A DNA stretch of 64,000 nucleotides from Naasia sp. SYSU D00948 (GCF_017916515.1 NZ_JAFMTA010000001.1:1289033-1353032), one strand, 5' to 3'. Shown: positions 9,129 to 18,244, counted from the stretch's first letter. Made by a program: numbers and translations. The notes: generated by a model from the sequence alone, not told the origin.

Positions 9129-9172
9129 CGAGAGCGCTCCCATGGGAGCGCTCCCAAGCTTTGCCCGGTCAA
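9129..9172 (-). promoter_or_regulatory. cebE promoter with tandem CebR operators
   Basis: A perfect TGGGAGCGCTCCCA lies at 9143-9156, directly abutted by a degenerate copy at 9129-9142 (CGAGAGCGCTCCCA). On the minus strand TTGACC (9172-9167) is a candidate -35. No clear -10 was recognised, because the operators fill that region. Confidence 0.85.
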
Positions 9173-9245
9173 ACTACGTGCCGACCGGCGGGGTGTCAAG
9201 TCAGTGGGGGGCGTCGAGCTCCGCGACGCGCTCAGCGGACGAGGA

Positions 9246-10238
9246 TCAGGGGGTCGCGGCTCGATCGAGCCGCGTGAGATCCACCGCGTGACGCAGGCCG
9301 GAGCCGGACGTCAAGCGCCGCAGCTCGTCGATCATCAGGTCGGCCATCCGGTGGCACTCCGGCCCGAGCGACCCAGCGATGTGCGGCGTGAGGACCACGT
9401 TGGGCAGGCTCCGCAGCGGCGAGTCGGCGGGCAGCGGCTCGGGCTCGGTGACGTCGAGCACCGCCTGCAGGTCCGGTCGCGCGGCGAGCACCTCCGCGAG
9501 GGCCGTGTGATCCACGATGCCGCCGCGGGCCGTGTTGATGAGCGTCGCCCGCTGCCTCATCGAGGCGAGCAGGGTCCTGCCCACGAGGTGGCGGGTCTCC
9601 TCGACCAGGGGGGCGTGGATGCTCACGACGTCGGCGGTGAAGAGCTCGGGCAGATCGACGAGGCGCACCCCGAGCTCGGCGGCCTCCTCCGCGGTCGCGT
9701 ACGGGTCGTACGCGAGGACCCGCACGTCGGTCGAGCGGAGCCGCTCGGCGACGAGGCGGCCGATCATGCCCAGCGCGAGGAGCCCCACCGTCGAGCGGTA
9801 CGTTCCCGGGACCGCGTCGAGATCCGCGGTCGCGGATGCGGGGAGGCGGAGGAACCGCCAGCCCCGCTTGAGCGAGAAGAGGATGGTCGCGAGCGTGTAT
9901 TCCGCCACGGGAATGGCATTCGCGGCCGCCGCGCTCGCCACGGCGATCCCCCGTCGCTCGAGCGCCGGGGTCACGAACCCCCGCACCGCGCCGGCCGCGT
10001 ACAGCACGGCGCGGAGGCGGGGCGCCCGAGCGCAGAACTCCTCGTCCATGACGGGCGCTCCCCATCCGGACAGGAGGACCTCGACGTCCGCCAGTCGGGC
10101 GTCGCCCGCGCTCGCGCGATCGCTCGGCACGAAGGGCGGCTCCTCGCCGCAGAGCTCGGCGATCGCCGCGCGCTGCTCCGGGCCGTAGATCCGGTCGTAG
10201 CCCTCCTCACCGAGGACGTACGCGGCGCGGAGCGTCAT
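9246..10238 (-). CDS. D-isomer-specific 2-hydroxyacid dehydrogenase family protein
   Basis: 330 aa. A divergent N-terminal substrate domain is followed by a Rossmann domain (GLLALGMIGRLVAERL). The catalytic residues occur in order: Arg in NTARGGIVD, Glu in DVTEPEPL and His in TPHIAG. It should reduce a 2-keto acid, or oxidise a 2-hydroxy acid, with NAD(P). The ATG overlaps the stop of the upstream aldehyde dehydrogenase gene (ATGA), so the two form a tight operon. They may handle successive oxidation steps of one substrate, possibly under control of the palindrome at 11757. The substrate is not identifiable. Confidence 0.87.
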   Translation of the reverse strand: MTLRAAYVLGEEGYDRIYGPEQRAAIAELCGEEPPFVPSDRASAGDARLADVEVLLSGWGAPVMDEEFCARAPRLRAVLYAAGAVRGFVTPALERRGIAVASAAAANAIPVAEYTLATILFSLKRGWRFLRLPASATADLDAVPGTYRSTVGLLALGMIGRLVAERLRSTDVRVLAYDPYATAEEAAELGVRLVDLPELFTADVVSIHAPLVEETRHLVGRTLLASMRQRATLINTARGGIVDHTALAEVLAARPDLQAVLDVTEPEPLPADSPLRSLPNVVLTPHIAGSLGPECHRMADLMIDELRRLTSGSGLRHAVDLTRLDRAATP

Positions 10239-11707
10239 GCGGCATACGTCACGAGCTTGGGCCGGAGGAACGCCGCGACGGCCTCCGGTCCGCCCTCGGA
10301 GCCGTAGCCGCTCTCCTTGACCCCGCCGAAGAAGGTGTCGACGCCGCCGAGGTTGCACGCGTTCACCGACACCATCCCGGCCTCGATCAGTGCGGGGAGC
10401 CGGAGCGCTCGCGGCAGCGAGGAGGTGAACAGGTAGGACCCCAGCCCGTACGGCAGCCGGTTCGCGCGCTCGACGACCTCCTCCTCGGTGCTGAAGCGGG
10501 AGATGGCCGCGACGGGCCCGAACGGCTCCTCGTTCATGATCACCGCGTCCTCGGGGACGTCGGCGAGGGCGGTCGGCTGCCACCAGTACCCGTCGCCCGG
10601 GACGGCCTCGCCGCCCGCGACGATCCGCGCCCCGTGCTCGACGGCGTCCTGGATCAGGTGCTCCATGGCCCGGATGCGCCGGTCCGAGATCAGGGGACCG
10701 AGCTGGGTCGACTCCTCCATGGGATCGCCGACGCGGATGCGGGAGGTGAGCTCGGCGAAGCGCTCCACGAACCGGTCGTAGATCGCGTCCTGCACATAGA
10801 ACCGGCACGGCGATCCGCAGGACTGGCCGTTGTTGTGGAACTTGCTGCCCACGAGCTGCGCGACCACCGCGTCGACGTCCACGTCGTCGAAGACCAGGAC
10901 CGGAGCGTGACCGCCGAGTTCGAGCATGCAGGGCTTCGCCCCGGCCGCGGCGAGGGAGGCGATGTGCTTCCCGACGCCCGTCGACCCGGTGAAGGACACC
11001 ATGCGGATCTGCGGGGACGTGATGAGCCGCTCCGAGATGTGGGCGGGGTCGCCGAAGACCACGTTGAGGACCCCAGCCGGAAGCCCCGCGTCGACGAGGG
11101 CGCGCGCCACCGCGAGTCCGCTCGTCGGAGCCTCCTCTGCGGGCTTGATGACCATCGTGCAGCCGGCCGCCAGCGCCGCCGCGATCTTCCGGGTGGGCAC
11201 GGTGAGCGGGTAGTTCCACGGGCTGAACGCCGCCACGGGGCCGACGGGCTCGGAGAGGACGAGCGTCGCCCCGCCGGGCACCGCGCCGGGAACGACCTTG
11301 CCGGAGGTCTGCATCGCCTCGCCGGCCAGGAAGTCCATGATCCCGGCGGTGAACAGCACCTCGCCCCGGGACTCGCGGATCGGCTTGCCCTCCTCGAGCG
11401 TCATCGGCCGTGCGATCTCCTCCACACGCTCGCGCAGCAGCGCCGCGGCGCGGTGCAGGATGTTCGCCCGGTGCTCGGGAGCGGTGCCGCGCCAGACCGG
11501 GAAGGCCCGGGTGGCGGCCGCGACAGCCGCGTCGAGGTCCTCCGTCGTCGCCACCGGCAGGCGCCCGATCTCGCGACCGGTCGACGGGTTGATCACGGGC
11601 CGCGACTGCCGGCCCTCCGTCCCGTGCCACTGGCCGTCGATGAGGAGCTCCAATCCGCCGTAGGCGGATTCGGACGAGGCGGGAGCGGGAGACGTCGCGA
11701 TGCTCAC
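10235..11707 (-). CDS. NAD(P)-dependent aldehyde dehydrogenase (succinate-semialdehyde dehydrogenase type)
   Basis: 490 aa, full length. Catalytic residues are visible: N165 in FSPWNYP, E263 in MLELGGHAP and Cys297 in NNGQSCGSPC. The nucleotide loop is FTGSTGVGKHIA. The overall pattern is closest to GabD/SSADH-like enzymes. GTG 11707 is the start, with AAGGA about 8 bp upstream. It forms a two-gene operon with the hydroxyacid dehydrogenase. A CebR-like palindrome lies about 50 bp upstream of the start, hinting at coupling to plant-polymer catabolism. The exact aldehyde is unknown. Confidence 0.9.
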   Translation of the reverse strand: MSIATSPAPASSESAYGGLELLIDGQWHGTEGRQSRPVINPSTGREIGRLPVATTEDLDAAVAAATRAFPVWRGTAPEHRANILHRAAALLRERVEEIARPMTLEEGKPIRESRGEVLFTAGIMDFLAGEAMQTSGKVVPGAVPGGATLVLSEPVGPVAAFSPWNYPLTVPTRKIAAALAAGCTMVIKPAEEAPTSGLAVARALVDAGLPAGVLNVVFGDPAHISERLITSPQIRMVSFTGSTGVGKHIASLAAAGAKPCMLELGGHAPVLVFDDVDVDAVVAQLVGSKFHNNGQSCGSPCRFYVQDAIYDRFVERFAELTSRIRVGDPMEESTQLGPLISDRRIRAMEHLIQDAVEHGARIVAGGEAVPGDGYWWQPTALADVPEDAVIMNEEPFGPVAAISRFSTEEEVVERANRLPYGLGSYLFTSSLPRALRLPALIEAGMVSVNACNLGGVDTFFGGVKESGYGSEGGPEAVAAFLRPKLVTYAA

Positions 11708-11756
11708 AGGAGTCCTTCCGGGGGTGCCGCACCGGCGAGGGATCTCGGCGTCGGTG

Positions 11757-11776
11757 CCGTGGGAGCGCTACCACGG
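11757..11776. promoter_or_regulatory. LacI/CebR-like palindromic operator
   Basis: CCGTGGGAGCGCTACCACGG is a 20-bp inverted repeat with one mismatched pair. Its core TGGGAGCGCTACCA differs from the CebR box by one base. It lies between the divergent aldehyde dehydrogenase gene (start 11707) and the carboxypeptidase gene (start 11844), 50 bp from the former. Confidence 0.65.
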
Positions 11777-11843
11777 CGAGTTTACCGGGCTCGCGCCGTG
11801 GGCACACCCCTCCCTTTGGTGCCCCCGCCCGTATCCTTTCCCG

Positions 11844-12635
11844 GTGCCCCGCCGCCTCGCCGTGCTCGCGATCCTCGGGGCGCTCCTCGCTCCGCTCGCC
11901 GGGTGCGCGGCCGGGCCTGCTCCTGCCACACCGACCCGGAGCACCGCTCCGGCAGCGACGCCCACGCCGAGCGCTTCCTCCCACATCCCCGTCGCGACCC
12001 CGACCATGGTCCCGCCGCCTCCCGCGTTCGACCGCGCGGCGCTCTCCGTCGACGACCCGTCGAGCCTCTGGGTGGTCGTGAACAAGGCCCGCCCGGTGAG
12101 CCCCTTGGACTTCGCGCCGCCGGATCTCGTCGAGGTCCCGGTCGCGCACACGTTCGTCCCCCGGCTGCGCCGGGAGGCGGCCGACGCGGTGGTGCGGCTG
12201 TTCCAGGCTGCGAGCGACGAGGCCGGCCTCGCTCTCGCCTCCAACAGCGCCTACCGCTCCTATGAGGCCCAGCAGAGGGTGTACGACTCCTCCGTCGCCT
12301 CGAACGGCCAGGCCTTCACGGACCGGCGCACCGCCCGGCCGGGGCACAGCGAGCATCAGACGGGCCTCGCGATCGACATCGGAGCCGTCTCCGGACGGTG
12401 CTCCCTTGACCCGTGCTTCGGCACCACCCCCGAGGGGCTGTGGCTGGCCGCCAACGCCTGGCGGTTCGGGTTCCTCCTCCGCTACCCGGCGGACCAGGTG
12501 GCCGTCACGGGCTACGACTACGAGCCGTGGCACTTCCGGTACGTGGGCACGCCGCTCGCGGCCGAGCTGCACACCACGGGCACGGCCACCCTCGAGGAGT
12601 TCTTCGGGCTTCCCCCGGCTCCCGGCTACCCCTGA
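11844..12635 (+). CDS. D-alanyl-D-alanine carboxypeptidase, VanY/M15 family lipoprotein
   Basis: 263 aa. The start is GTG 11844, giving MPRRLAVLAILGALLAPLAGC, a clean lipoprotein signal. TATCCT lies exactly 6 nt upstream, so the mRNA is probably leaderless. The longer in-frame reading from 11700 has no signal and crosses the operator. After a Thr/Ala/Pro-rich linker comes the M15B domain. SAYRSY, GHSEHQTGLAIDIG (zinc-binding His and Asp) and EPWHFRY (third zinc ligand region) are all present. It should trim D-Ala from peptidoglycan stem peptides on the outer face of the membrane. Confidence 0.88.
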   Translation: MPRRLAVLAILGALLAPLAGCAAGPAPATPTRSTAPAATPTPSASSHIPVATPTMVPPPPAFDRAALSVDDPSSLWVVVNKARPVSPLDFAPPDLVEVPVAHTFVPRLRREAADAVVRLFQAASDEAGLALASNSAYRSYEAQQRVYDSSVASNGQAFTDRRTARPGHSEHQTGLAIDIGAVSGRCSLDPCFGTTPEGLWLAANAWRFGFLLRYPADQVAVTGYDYEPWHFRYVGTPLAAELHTTGTATLEEFFGLPPAPGYP

Positions 12636-12681
12636 TGCGGCGCGCTGCCGGGCTTCCCTCCAGGCGGGGCGGGTACCCTGC

Positions 12682-13563
12682 ATGCCCGTGGCCCGCGTCC
12701 TCCGCTCCGTTCTCGCCGCCGCCCTCCTGATCCCCGCGCTCGCCGCGTGCTCAGCGGGCGGCACGGCGATTGATTCCGGCAGCGCGCCCGCGGCCCCGGC
12801 GGCGTCCTCCGCGTCCCCCGAGGTCAGCGTGGCCGGGGTCTCCCCGCTCGCGGGCCCGGTCTCCGGCGGTACGGCCGTCACGGTGTCGGGGGCAGGACTC
12901 GACGCGCTGGCCTCCGTGCGCATCGGTGAGGCGGAGGTTCCGCTCGAGCCGGGCGCGGACGGCACCACCGCAACGTTCACCACCCCGGCGGCCGTCGACT
13001 TCGCTCCCGGCGCTCAGCAGCTGGCGCTCCTCGGCCCCGGCGGGAGCCCGGTCCACGAGGCGACGTTCGACTACCAGGTCTCCACACCGGTGGACCGGCA
13101 GCTGTCCTACGTGCTCGCGCACTGGCAGAGCTACAACACGGCCGAGTACCAGACGCTCGAGGGCAACGACTGCGTCAACTTCACGAGCCAGAGCCTCGTC
13201 GCCCGTGGCTGGACCCAGGACGGCGAGTGGTTCTACGACCCGTCCTCGGTCTACTCGTCCGGCGCGCCGTGGCGCAGCTCCACCGCCTTCCGCGACTGGC
13301 TCCGCGATCGTCCCGAGCTCGCCGTCCCCCTCGACGACACCCAGCGGAACCAGGTGGTGCCCGGCGACATCGCGCAGTTCGACTGGGACAACAGCGGCGA
13401 CCGCGACCACACGGGCGTCGTGACCCGCGTCGAGCACACCGACGCCGGAACGAAGATCTACTTCGCGGGCCACACCCTCGACTCCGACTACCGGGACGTC
13501 GACCAGGCGATCACGGTCGACCACCCGGGCGGCACGGCGTACTACTGGCATATCGTCGGCTAG
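12682..13563 (+). CDS. Secreted IPT/TIG plus amidase-domain lipoprotein
   Basis: 293 aa. The N-terminus is a lipoprotein signal (LLIPALAAC). Residues about 50-135 form an IPT/TIG immunoglobulin-like domain (VSPLAGPVSGGTAVTVSG). The C-terminal 150 residues match the putative amidase_6 domain: NDCVNFTSQ with a candidate catalytic Cys, then VVPGDIAQFDW, RDHTGVVTR with His, and a final YYWHIV. This suggests a cell-wall or peptide amidase acting outside the cell. ATG 12682 is annotated. GTG 12688, two codons later, is a possible alternative because TACCCT (12674-12679) would start transcription nearby. It lies 46 bp after the M15 peptidase gene on the same strand. Confidence 0.82.
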   Translation: MPVARVLRSVLAAALLIPALAACSAGGTAIDSGSAPAAPAASSASPEVSVAGVSPLAGPVSGGTAVTVSGAGLDALASVRIGEAEVPLEPGADGTTATFTTPAAVDFAPGAQQLALLGPGGSPVHEATFDYQVSTPVDRQLSYVLAHWQSYNTAEYQTLEGNDCVNFTSQSLVARGWTQDGEWFYDPSSVYSSGAPWRSSTAFRDWLRDRPELAVPLDDTQRNQVVPGDIAQFDWDNSGDRDHTGVVTRVEHTDAGTKIYFAGHTLDSDYRDVDQAITVDHPGGTAYYWHIVG

Positions 13564-13578
13564 CCGGCCCGCGACCGG

Positions 13579-14190
13579 CTACTCCTCGCCGACGTCGCCG
13601 GTCCGGAACTCCTCGGGTGCGAGCGCGGTGTAGACGACGCCGGTGGACGAGATGCGGGAGTCGACGAGACGGTAGGAGCGCGGCGGTGCGTCCTCGCCGA
13701 AGAGGCGCTTCCCCGCGCCCACGGTGACCGGGAACGTGAGCAGCCGGTACTCGTCGATCAGGCCGGCCTCGTGGAGGGTGCGCGCCAGCTGGGCGCTCCC
13801 GTGCACCTGCAGCTCGCCGCCCGGCCGCTCCTTCAGTGCGCGGACCTCCTCCACCGGATCGCCGGAGAGCACGGTCGTGTCTCCCCAGTCCGGATCGGTC
13901 AGCGTGCGGGAGACGACGAACTTGGGACCCGCATTGAGCGCGGCGGCGACCGCGTCGTCCTCGACCGGCACCTGCGGCCAGTAGCTCCGCATCAGCTCGA
14001 ACGTCGTGCGGCCGAGCAGCACGGCGTCGCACCGCTGGAACCAGCCGTCGACGACCTCGCCGAACACCTCGTCGACGAACGGCGGAAGCCAGCCGCCCCG
14101 CTCGAAGCCGCCCGTCGTGTCCTCGGTCGGTCCGCCCGGAGCCTGCATCACTCCGTCGAGCGTCATGAAGGTGTGGATCGTGAGCCGCAT
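13579..14190 (-). CDS. Dihydrofolate-reductase-fold (RibD C-terminal) family protein
   Basis: 203 aa. It has the MRLTIHTFMTLDGVMQAPG opening and the internal LLGRTTFELMRSYWP motif of the RibD C-terminal/YyaP-type group. KFVVSRTL and the C-terminal TFPVTVGAGKRLF strands also fit that group. It is a likely NADPH-dependent reductase of unknown substrate; these are common stand-alone genes in actinobacteria. AGGAGAG precedes the ATG. It is convergent with the amidase-domain gene. Confidence 0.85.
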   Translation of the reverse strand: MRLTIHTFMTLDGVMQAPGGPTEDTTGGFERGGWLPPFVDEVFGEVVDGWFQRCDAVLLGRTTFELMRSYWPQVPVEDDAVAAALNAGPKFVVSRTLTDPDWGDTTVLSGDPVEEVRALKERPGGELQVHGSAQLARTLHEAGLIDEYRLLTFPVTVGAGKRLFGEDAPPRSYRLVDSRISSTGVVYTALAPEEFRTGDVGEE

Positions 14191-14260
14191 GTCTTCCTCT
14201 CCTGTCCGAGCCGGTTCCGGCCCTCACCATCTCGTCGATTCGGAGAGGAGGATTTCGACA

Positions 14261-15877
14261 TCACCCGAGCGCCGTGTCGACGATCCGCTTCGCCTCCGCC
14301 TGGACCTCCCGCAGGTGGTCCACTCCCTTGAACGACTCCGCGTAGATCTTGTAGACGTCCTCCGTGCCGCTCGGCCGCGCGGCGAACCACGCGTTCTCGC
14401 TGACCACCTTCACCCCGCCGATCGCCGCGCCGTTGCCGGGCGCCGCGCTCAGCTTGGCCACGATCGGCTCGCCCGCGAGCTCCATCGCCGTGATGGCGTC
14501 GCCGTCGAGCTTCCCCAGCCGCGCCTTCTGGTCCTTCGTGGCGGCGGCGTCGACGCGCTCGTAGGCGGGAGCGCCGAACTGCTCCGTCAGCTCCGCGTAC
14601 AGCCGGCTGGGCGTCTTGCCGGTCTTCGCAAGGATCTCGCTCGCGAGCAGCGCGAGGATGATGCCGTCCTTGTCCGTCGTCCACACGGTGCCGTCGAAGC
14701 GGAGGAAGCTCGCGCCCGCGGACTCCTCGCCGCCGAACGCGACGGAGCCGTCGACGAGTCCCGGCACGAACCACTTGAACCCGACGGGGACCTCCCAGAG
14801 CCTGCGCCCGAGGGATTCCGCGACCCGGTCGATCATCGACGAGGACACGAGCGTCTTGCCGATCGCGGCATCGCTGCGCCAGCCCGGACGGTTGCCGTAG
14901 AGGTACTGGATGGCGACGGCCAGGTAGTGGTTCGGGTTCATCAGGCCGGCGTCCGGGGTCACGATGCCGTGCCGGTCGGCGTCCGCGTCGTTACCCGTGA
15001 GGATGTCGTAGTCGCCGCTGCGCGCCACGACCGACGCCATGGCCGAGGCGGAGGACGGGTCCATCCGGATCTTCTCGTCCCAGTCCAGGGTCATGAAGCG
15101 CCAGGTGGGGTCGATGTTCGGGTTTACGACCTCGAGGTCGATCCCGTAGCGCTCGGCGATCCGCTCCCAGTAGGCGAGGCTCGCTCCGCCGAGCGGGTCG
15201 GCCCCGATGCGGATGCCGGACGACTTGATCGCGTCCATGTCGATGATGTTCGCGAGGTCGTCGACGTAGGTGCCGAGGTAGTCGTACGCGCCGACGCCGC
15301 TCGGCTCCGCCCGCTTCACGTCGCGCAGCCCGTTCTCGATGATCTCGTTGGCGCGACGGGCGATCCAGCTCGTCGCGTCGCTGTCCGCGGGGCCGCCGTG
15401 CGGCGGGTTGTACTTGAAGCCGCCGTCGCGGGGCGGGTTGTGGCTCGGCGTGACCACGATGCCGTCGGCCTGGTCCGAGTTGCCCGCGCGGTTGTAGCGC
15501 AGGATCGCGTGCGAGATCGCCGGGGTCGGCGTGTAGCCGTCGTCGGCCGCCGACTTCACCTCGATCTGGTTGCCGACGAGCACCTGGAGCGCGGTCGTCT
15601 CGGCCGGGCGGCTGAGCCCATGGGTGTCGCGGCCGATGAAGAGCGGGCCGGTGATGCCCTGCGCTGCTCGGTACTCGACGATCGCCTGCGTCGTCGCCGC
15701 GATGTGGTCCTCGTTGAATGCGGTGTCGAAGGAGCTGCCGCGGTGTCCGGACGTGCCGAACACCACGCGCTGCTCCGGCACGGACACGTCGGGGTGCTTC
15801 TCGTAGTACGCCTCGACGAGCGACGTCACATCGATGAGGTCGGTTTCCTGGGCCGGGGTGCCCGCACGGTCGGTCAT
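14261..15877 (-). CDS. pgm: Alpha-D-glucose phosphate-specific phosphoglucomutase
   Basis: 538 aa, the length of the E. coli Pgm type. FGTSGHRGS opens domain 1. The phosphoserine loop TPSHNPP has S145. The metal site is GNDADADRHG. The sugar loop is GGEESAG, and the phosphate loop near the C-terminus is ARPSGTE. It interconverts glucose-1-phosphate and glucose-6-phosphate in the cytoplasm, feeding glycogen, trehalose and cell-wall sugar nucleotides. CAGGAT lies 6 nt before the ATG, a weak -10 that would make the transcript leaderless; no ribosome site is seen. Confidence 0.95.
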   Translation of the reverse strand: MTDRAGTPAQETDLIDVTSLVEAYYEKHPDVSVPEQRVVFGTSGHRGSSFDTAFNEDHIAATTQAIVEYRAAQGITGPLFIGRDTHGLSRPAETTALQVLVGNQIEVKSAADDGYTPTPAISHAILRYNRAGNSDQADGIVVTPSHNPPRDGGFKYNPPHGGPADSDATSWIARRANEIIENGLRDVKRAEPSGVGAYDYLGTYVDDLANIIDMDAIKSSGIRIGADPLGGASLAYWERIAERYGIDLEVVNPNIDPTWRFMTLDWDEKIRMDPSSASAMASVVARSGDYDILTGNDADADRHGIVTPDAGLMNPNHYLAVAIQYLYGNRPGWRSDAAIGKTLVSSSMIDRVAESLGRRLWEVPVGFKWFVPGLVDGSVAFGGEESAGASFLRFDGTVWTTDKDGIILALLASEILAKTGKTPSRLYAELTEQFGAPAYERVDAAATKDQKARLGKLDGDAITAMELAGEPIVAKLSAAPGNGAAIGGVKVVSENAWFAARPSGTEDVYKIYAESFKGVDHLREVQAEAKRIVDTALG

Positions 15878-15916
15878 GCCCCAATCCTGGCCGGAGGCTC
15901 CCGGTAACCTCTACCC

Positions 15917-16885
15917 ATGCCCCGGCCCCTTGACGCCGCCGCCTCGAGCTACAGCTTCCTCGGCCCGGCGGGAACCTTCACCGAGGCCGCGCTCGCCCAG
16001 GTGCCCGAGGCCAAGGGGAAGCACTGGCGGCCGGTCAACAACGTCGGCGAGGCGCTCGAGGACGTCGTGAGCGGCCGCAGCGTCGCCGCGATGATCGCCA
16101 TCGAGAACTCGGTCGAGGGGGGCGTGACCGCGGCGCAGGACGCGCTCGCGAGCATCCCGGACCTCCGGATCATCGGCGAGTACCTGGTTCCGGTGAAGTT
16201 CTCGCTCGTCGCGCTGCCCGGCACGACGCTCGGCGACGTCCGCACCGTGGCCGCGCACCCGGTCGCCTACGCGCAGTGCCGGCGCTGGCTCGAGCAGCGG
16301 CTTCCCGCGCACTCGCACCTGCCGGCGACGTCGAACGTGCAGGCCGCCGCGGAGCTGCTCGGCGAGGGTCCGGCGCTCGCCGACGCCGCGATCGCCCCGC
16401 CGACGATCGTGAACCACTACCGGGTCGACGTGCTCGGCGACGACATCGGCGACAACGCCAACGCGGTCACCCGGTTCGTGCTCGTCAGCAGCACCCGCCG
16501 CATCCCGGAGCGCACCGGCGCCGACAAGACGAGCCTGATCGCGGAGCTGCCGGAGGACCGCTCCGGCGCACTGCTCGAGCTGCTCGAGCAGTTCTCCACG
16601 CGCGGCATCAACCTCAGCCTGCTCCAGTCGCGTCCGATCGGTGACGCGCTCGGCCGGTACCGCTTCGTCGTCGACCTCGACGGCCACATCCACGACGAGC
16701 GCGTCGCCGACGCCCTCCTCGGCCTGCGCCGGTTCAGCCCCAACGTCATCTTCCTCGGCTCCTACCCGCGGGCCGACAAGGTGAGGACGGAGTACGTGTC
16801 GCGCTACGACGACGAGACGTTCATCGAGGCGCGCGACTGGCTCCGGGGGATCCTGTCGGGCGAGCCCGCCGACGGCGAGGAGTAG
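15917..16885 (+). CDS. pheA: Prephenate dehydratase
   Basis: 322 aa. The catalytic domain opens with YSFLGPAGTFTEAAL. It contains IENSVEGGV and the conserved NAVTRFVLV, where the Thr-Arg-Phe motif is catalytic. The C-terminal third is an ACT domain (GALLELLEQFSTRGINLSLLQSRP region) that binds phenylalanine for feedback control. There is no chorismate mutase domain, as is usual in actinobacteria. It converts prephenate to phenylpyruvate in phenylalanine synthesis. TAACCT lies 6 nt before ATG 15917, so a leaderless mRNA is likely. It is divergent from pgm. Confidence 0.95.
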   Translation: MPRPLDAAASSYSFLGPAGTFTEAALAQVPEAKGKHWRPVNNVGEALEDVVSGRSVAAMIAIENSVEGGVTAAQDALASIPDLRIIGEYLVPVKFSLVALPGTTLGDVRTVAAHPVAYAQCRRWLEQRLPAHSHLPATSNVQAAAELLGEGPALADAAIAPPTIVNHYRVDVLGDDIGDNANAVTRFVLVSSTRRIPERTGADKTSLIAELPEDRSGALLELLEQFSTRGINLSLLQSRPIGDALGRYRFVVDLDGHIHDERVADALLGLRRFSPNVIFLGSYPRADKVRTEYVSRYDDETFIEARDWLRGILSGEPADGEE

Positions 16886-16962
16886 GCGACAGGCCACGTC
16901 CGGCGGCAGTACGCCGGCGTTGCCCGCACGTGCCGGTCAGCCGCCGAGGCCCGACCGCCGGG

Positions 16963-18159
16963 TCAGGCGGCGTCCGGATCCTCCTCCGGCGGCACTCCGA
17001 CGGGAGTGCCGATCTGCTCCTCGGGCACCACGGCGTCCGCCGGATCGATCGCGGTGACCTCCGGCGGCAGGACGGCCTGCTCGGCAGCGGTCGCGCCCAT
17101 CTCGGTGCGCTCGGAGGCGGGGAGCCGGTCGGCCTCGGCCTGCGGGATCTTGACGGTGAGGGCGAGCGGGTCGACGAAGGCCTTCAGCGCCGCCGCCTCG
17201 CCGAACGTGTCGCCGTCGAGCTCGAAGACGACGGGCCGCTCCGGGCGCAGGATGATCTCCTTGCCCTTCAGGTAGCTGAGGGCACGCACTTCCCGGCTCA
17301 GGTTGTTGAGCAGCTTCCGGCCCACCGTGCTGCGGCGCAGGACGCCGTTCTCCCAGACGATCTTCACCCAGATCTGGATCCAGCCGAAGAGTCCCTGCGG
17401 GCGGAGGGCGACGATGTCGAAGAGGCCGTCGTCGACCGCCGCCTCCGGGAGCAGCAGGATGTTGGCGGGCAGGGATCCGCAGTTGCCGATCATCAGGGTG
17501 TGCACGCGGAGGTTGCGCGGCGGTGCACCGTCGAGCTGGAAGCGGAGCCGGGTGTTGTTGTCGCCCTTGAGGGACTTCCGGATGGCGTCGACGTAGGCGA
17601 GCCAGCCCACCTTCTTCTTCAGCTCGGTGTCGGTGTTCTCGATCATCTGGGCGTCGAGACCGATGCCGGCCATGACGAGGAAGACCAGGCGGTCGCGGGA
17701 TCCGTCCGGTCGCCGCACCTCGACGACGCCGAGGTCGATCTCGCGGTCGGTGCCCTCGAAGCCGGTCGCGACGGCGTCGTCCAGGTTGCCGAGCGTGAGG
17801 TTCAGGTTGCGGGCCAGCAGGTTGCCCGTGCCGGAGGGCAGCAGGGCGATGGGCACGCCCGAGTCGCGGAGGCCCTCGGCCACCGCGCGCACGGTCCCGT
17901 CACCGCCCGCTGCGAGCACCACGTCGGCGCCGTCCCGGACGGCCTGCTCGGTCTGGCCCTTCCCCGGGTCCTCTTCGCTGGTCTCGTACCAGCGCGACTC
18001 GCCCCACCCGGCCGCCGCTGCGGCGGCGTCGACGGACGCGCGGAGCGTCGGGAGGTCGACCTTGATCGGGTTGTAGACGACGGCGGCCGCCTTCGTCCGG
18101 GTCCCTGCGTCGGCGGTTCCCGTCGCGCTGCCTGCCGTGTCGGTCGCGCTGCCATCCAT
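16963..18159 (-). CDS. Diacylglycerol kinase catalytic-domain protein (lipid kinase family)
   Basis: 398 aa. AAVVYNPIK opens the DAGK catalytic domain. GGDGTVRAVAEGL is the nucleotide-binding signature and LLPSGTGNLLARN the following phosphate loop. The C-terminal beta-sandwich ends with FELDGDTFGEA. A charged, Pro/Glu-rich tail of about 40 residues follows and may be disordered. It probably phosphorylates a membrane lipid (diacylglycerol or a phosphatidylinositol mannoside precursor) at the membrane. TACATT lies exactly 6 nt upstream of the ATG on the minus strand, so the start at 18159 is probably leaderless. It is divergent from serS. Confidence 0.87.
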   Translation of the reverse strand: MDGSATDTAGSATGTADAGTRTKAAAVVYNPIKVDLPTLRASVDAAAAAAGWGESRWYETSEEDPGKGQTEQAVRDGADVVLAAGGDGTVRAVAEGLRDSGVPIALLPSGTGNLLARNLNLTLGNLDDAVATGFEGTDREIDLGVVEVRRPDGSRDRLVFLVMAGIGLDAQMIENTDTELKKKVGWLAYVDAIRKSLKGDNNTRLRFQLDGAPPRNLRVHTLMIGNCGSLPANILLLPEAAVDDGLFDIVALRPQGLFGWIQIWVKIVWENGVLRRSTVGRKLLNNLSREVRALSYLKGKEIILRPERPVVFELDGDTFGEAAALKAFVDPLALTVKIPQAEADRLPASERTEMGATAAEQAVLPPEVTAIDPADAVVPEEQIGTPVGVPPEEDPDAA

Positions 18160-18244
18160 CGGGCCAATGTAGCGAACCGGCCCGTGAATCCGCCGGGGTT
18201 GACGGTGCGAAGGGCCCTCCGATGCCGCGATTAGGCTGGTCCGC

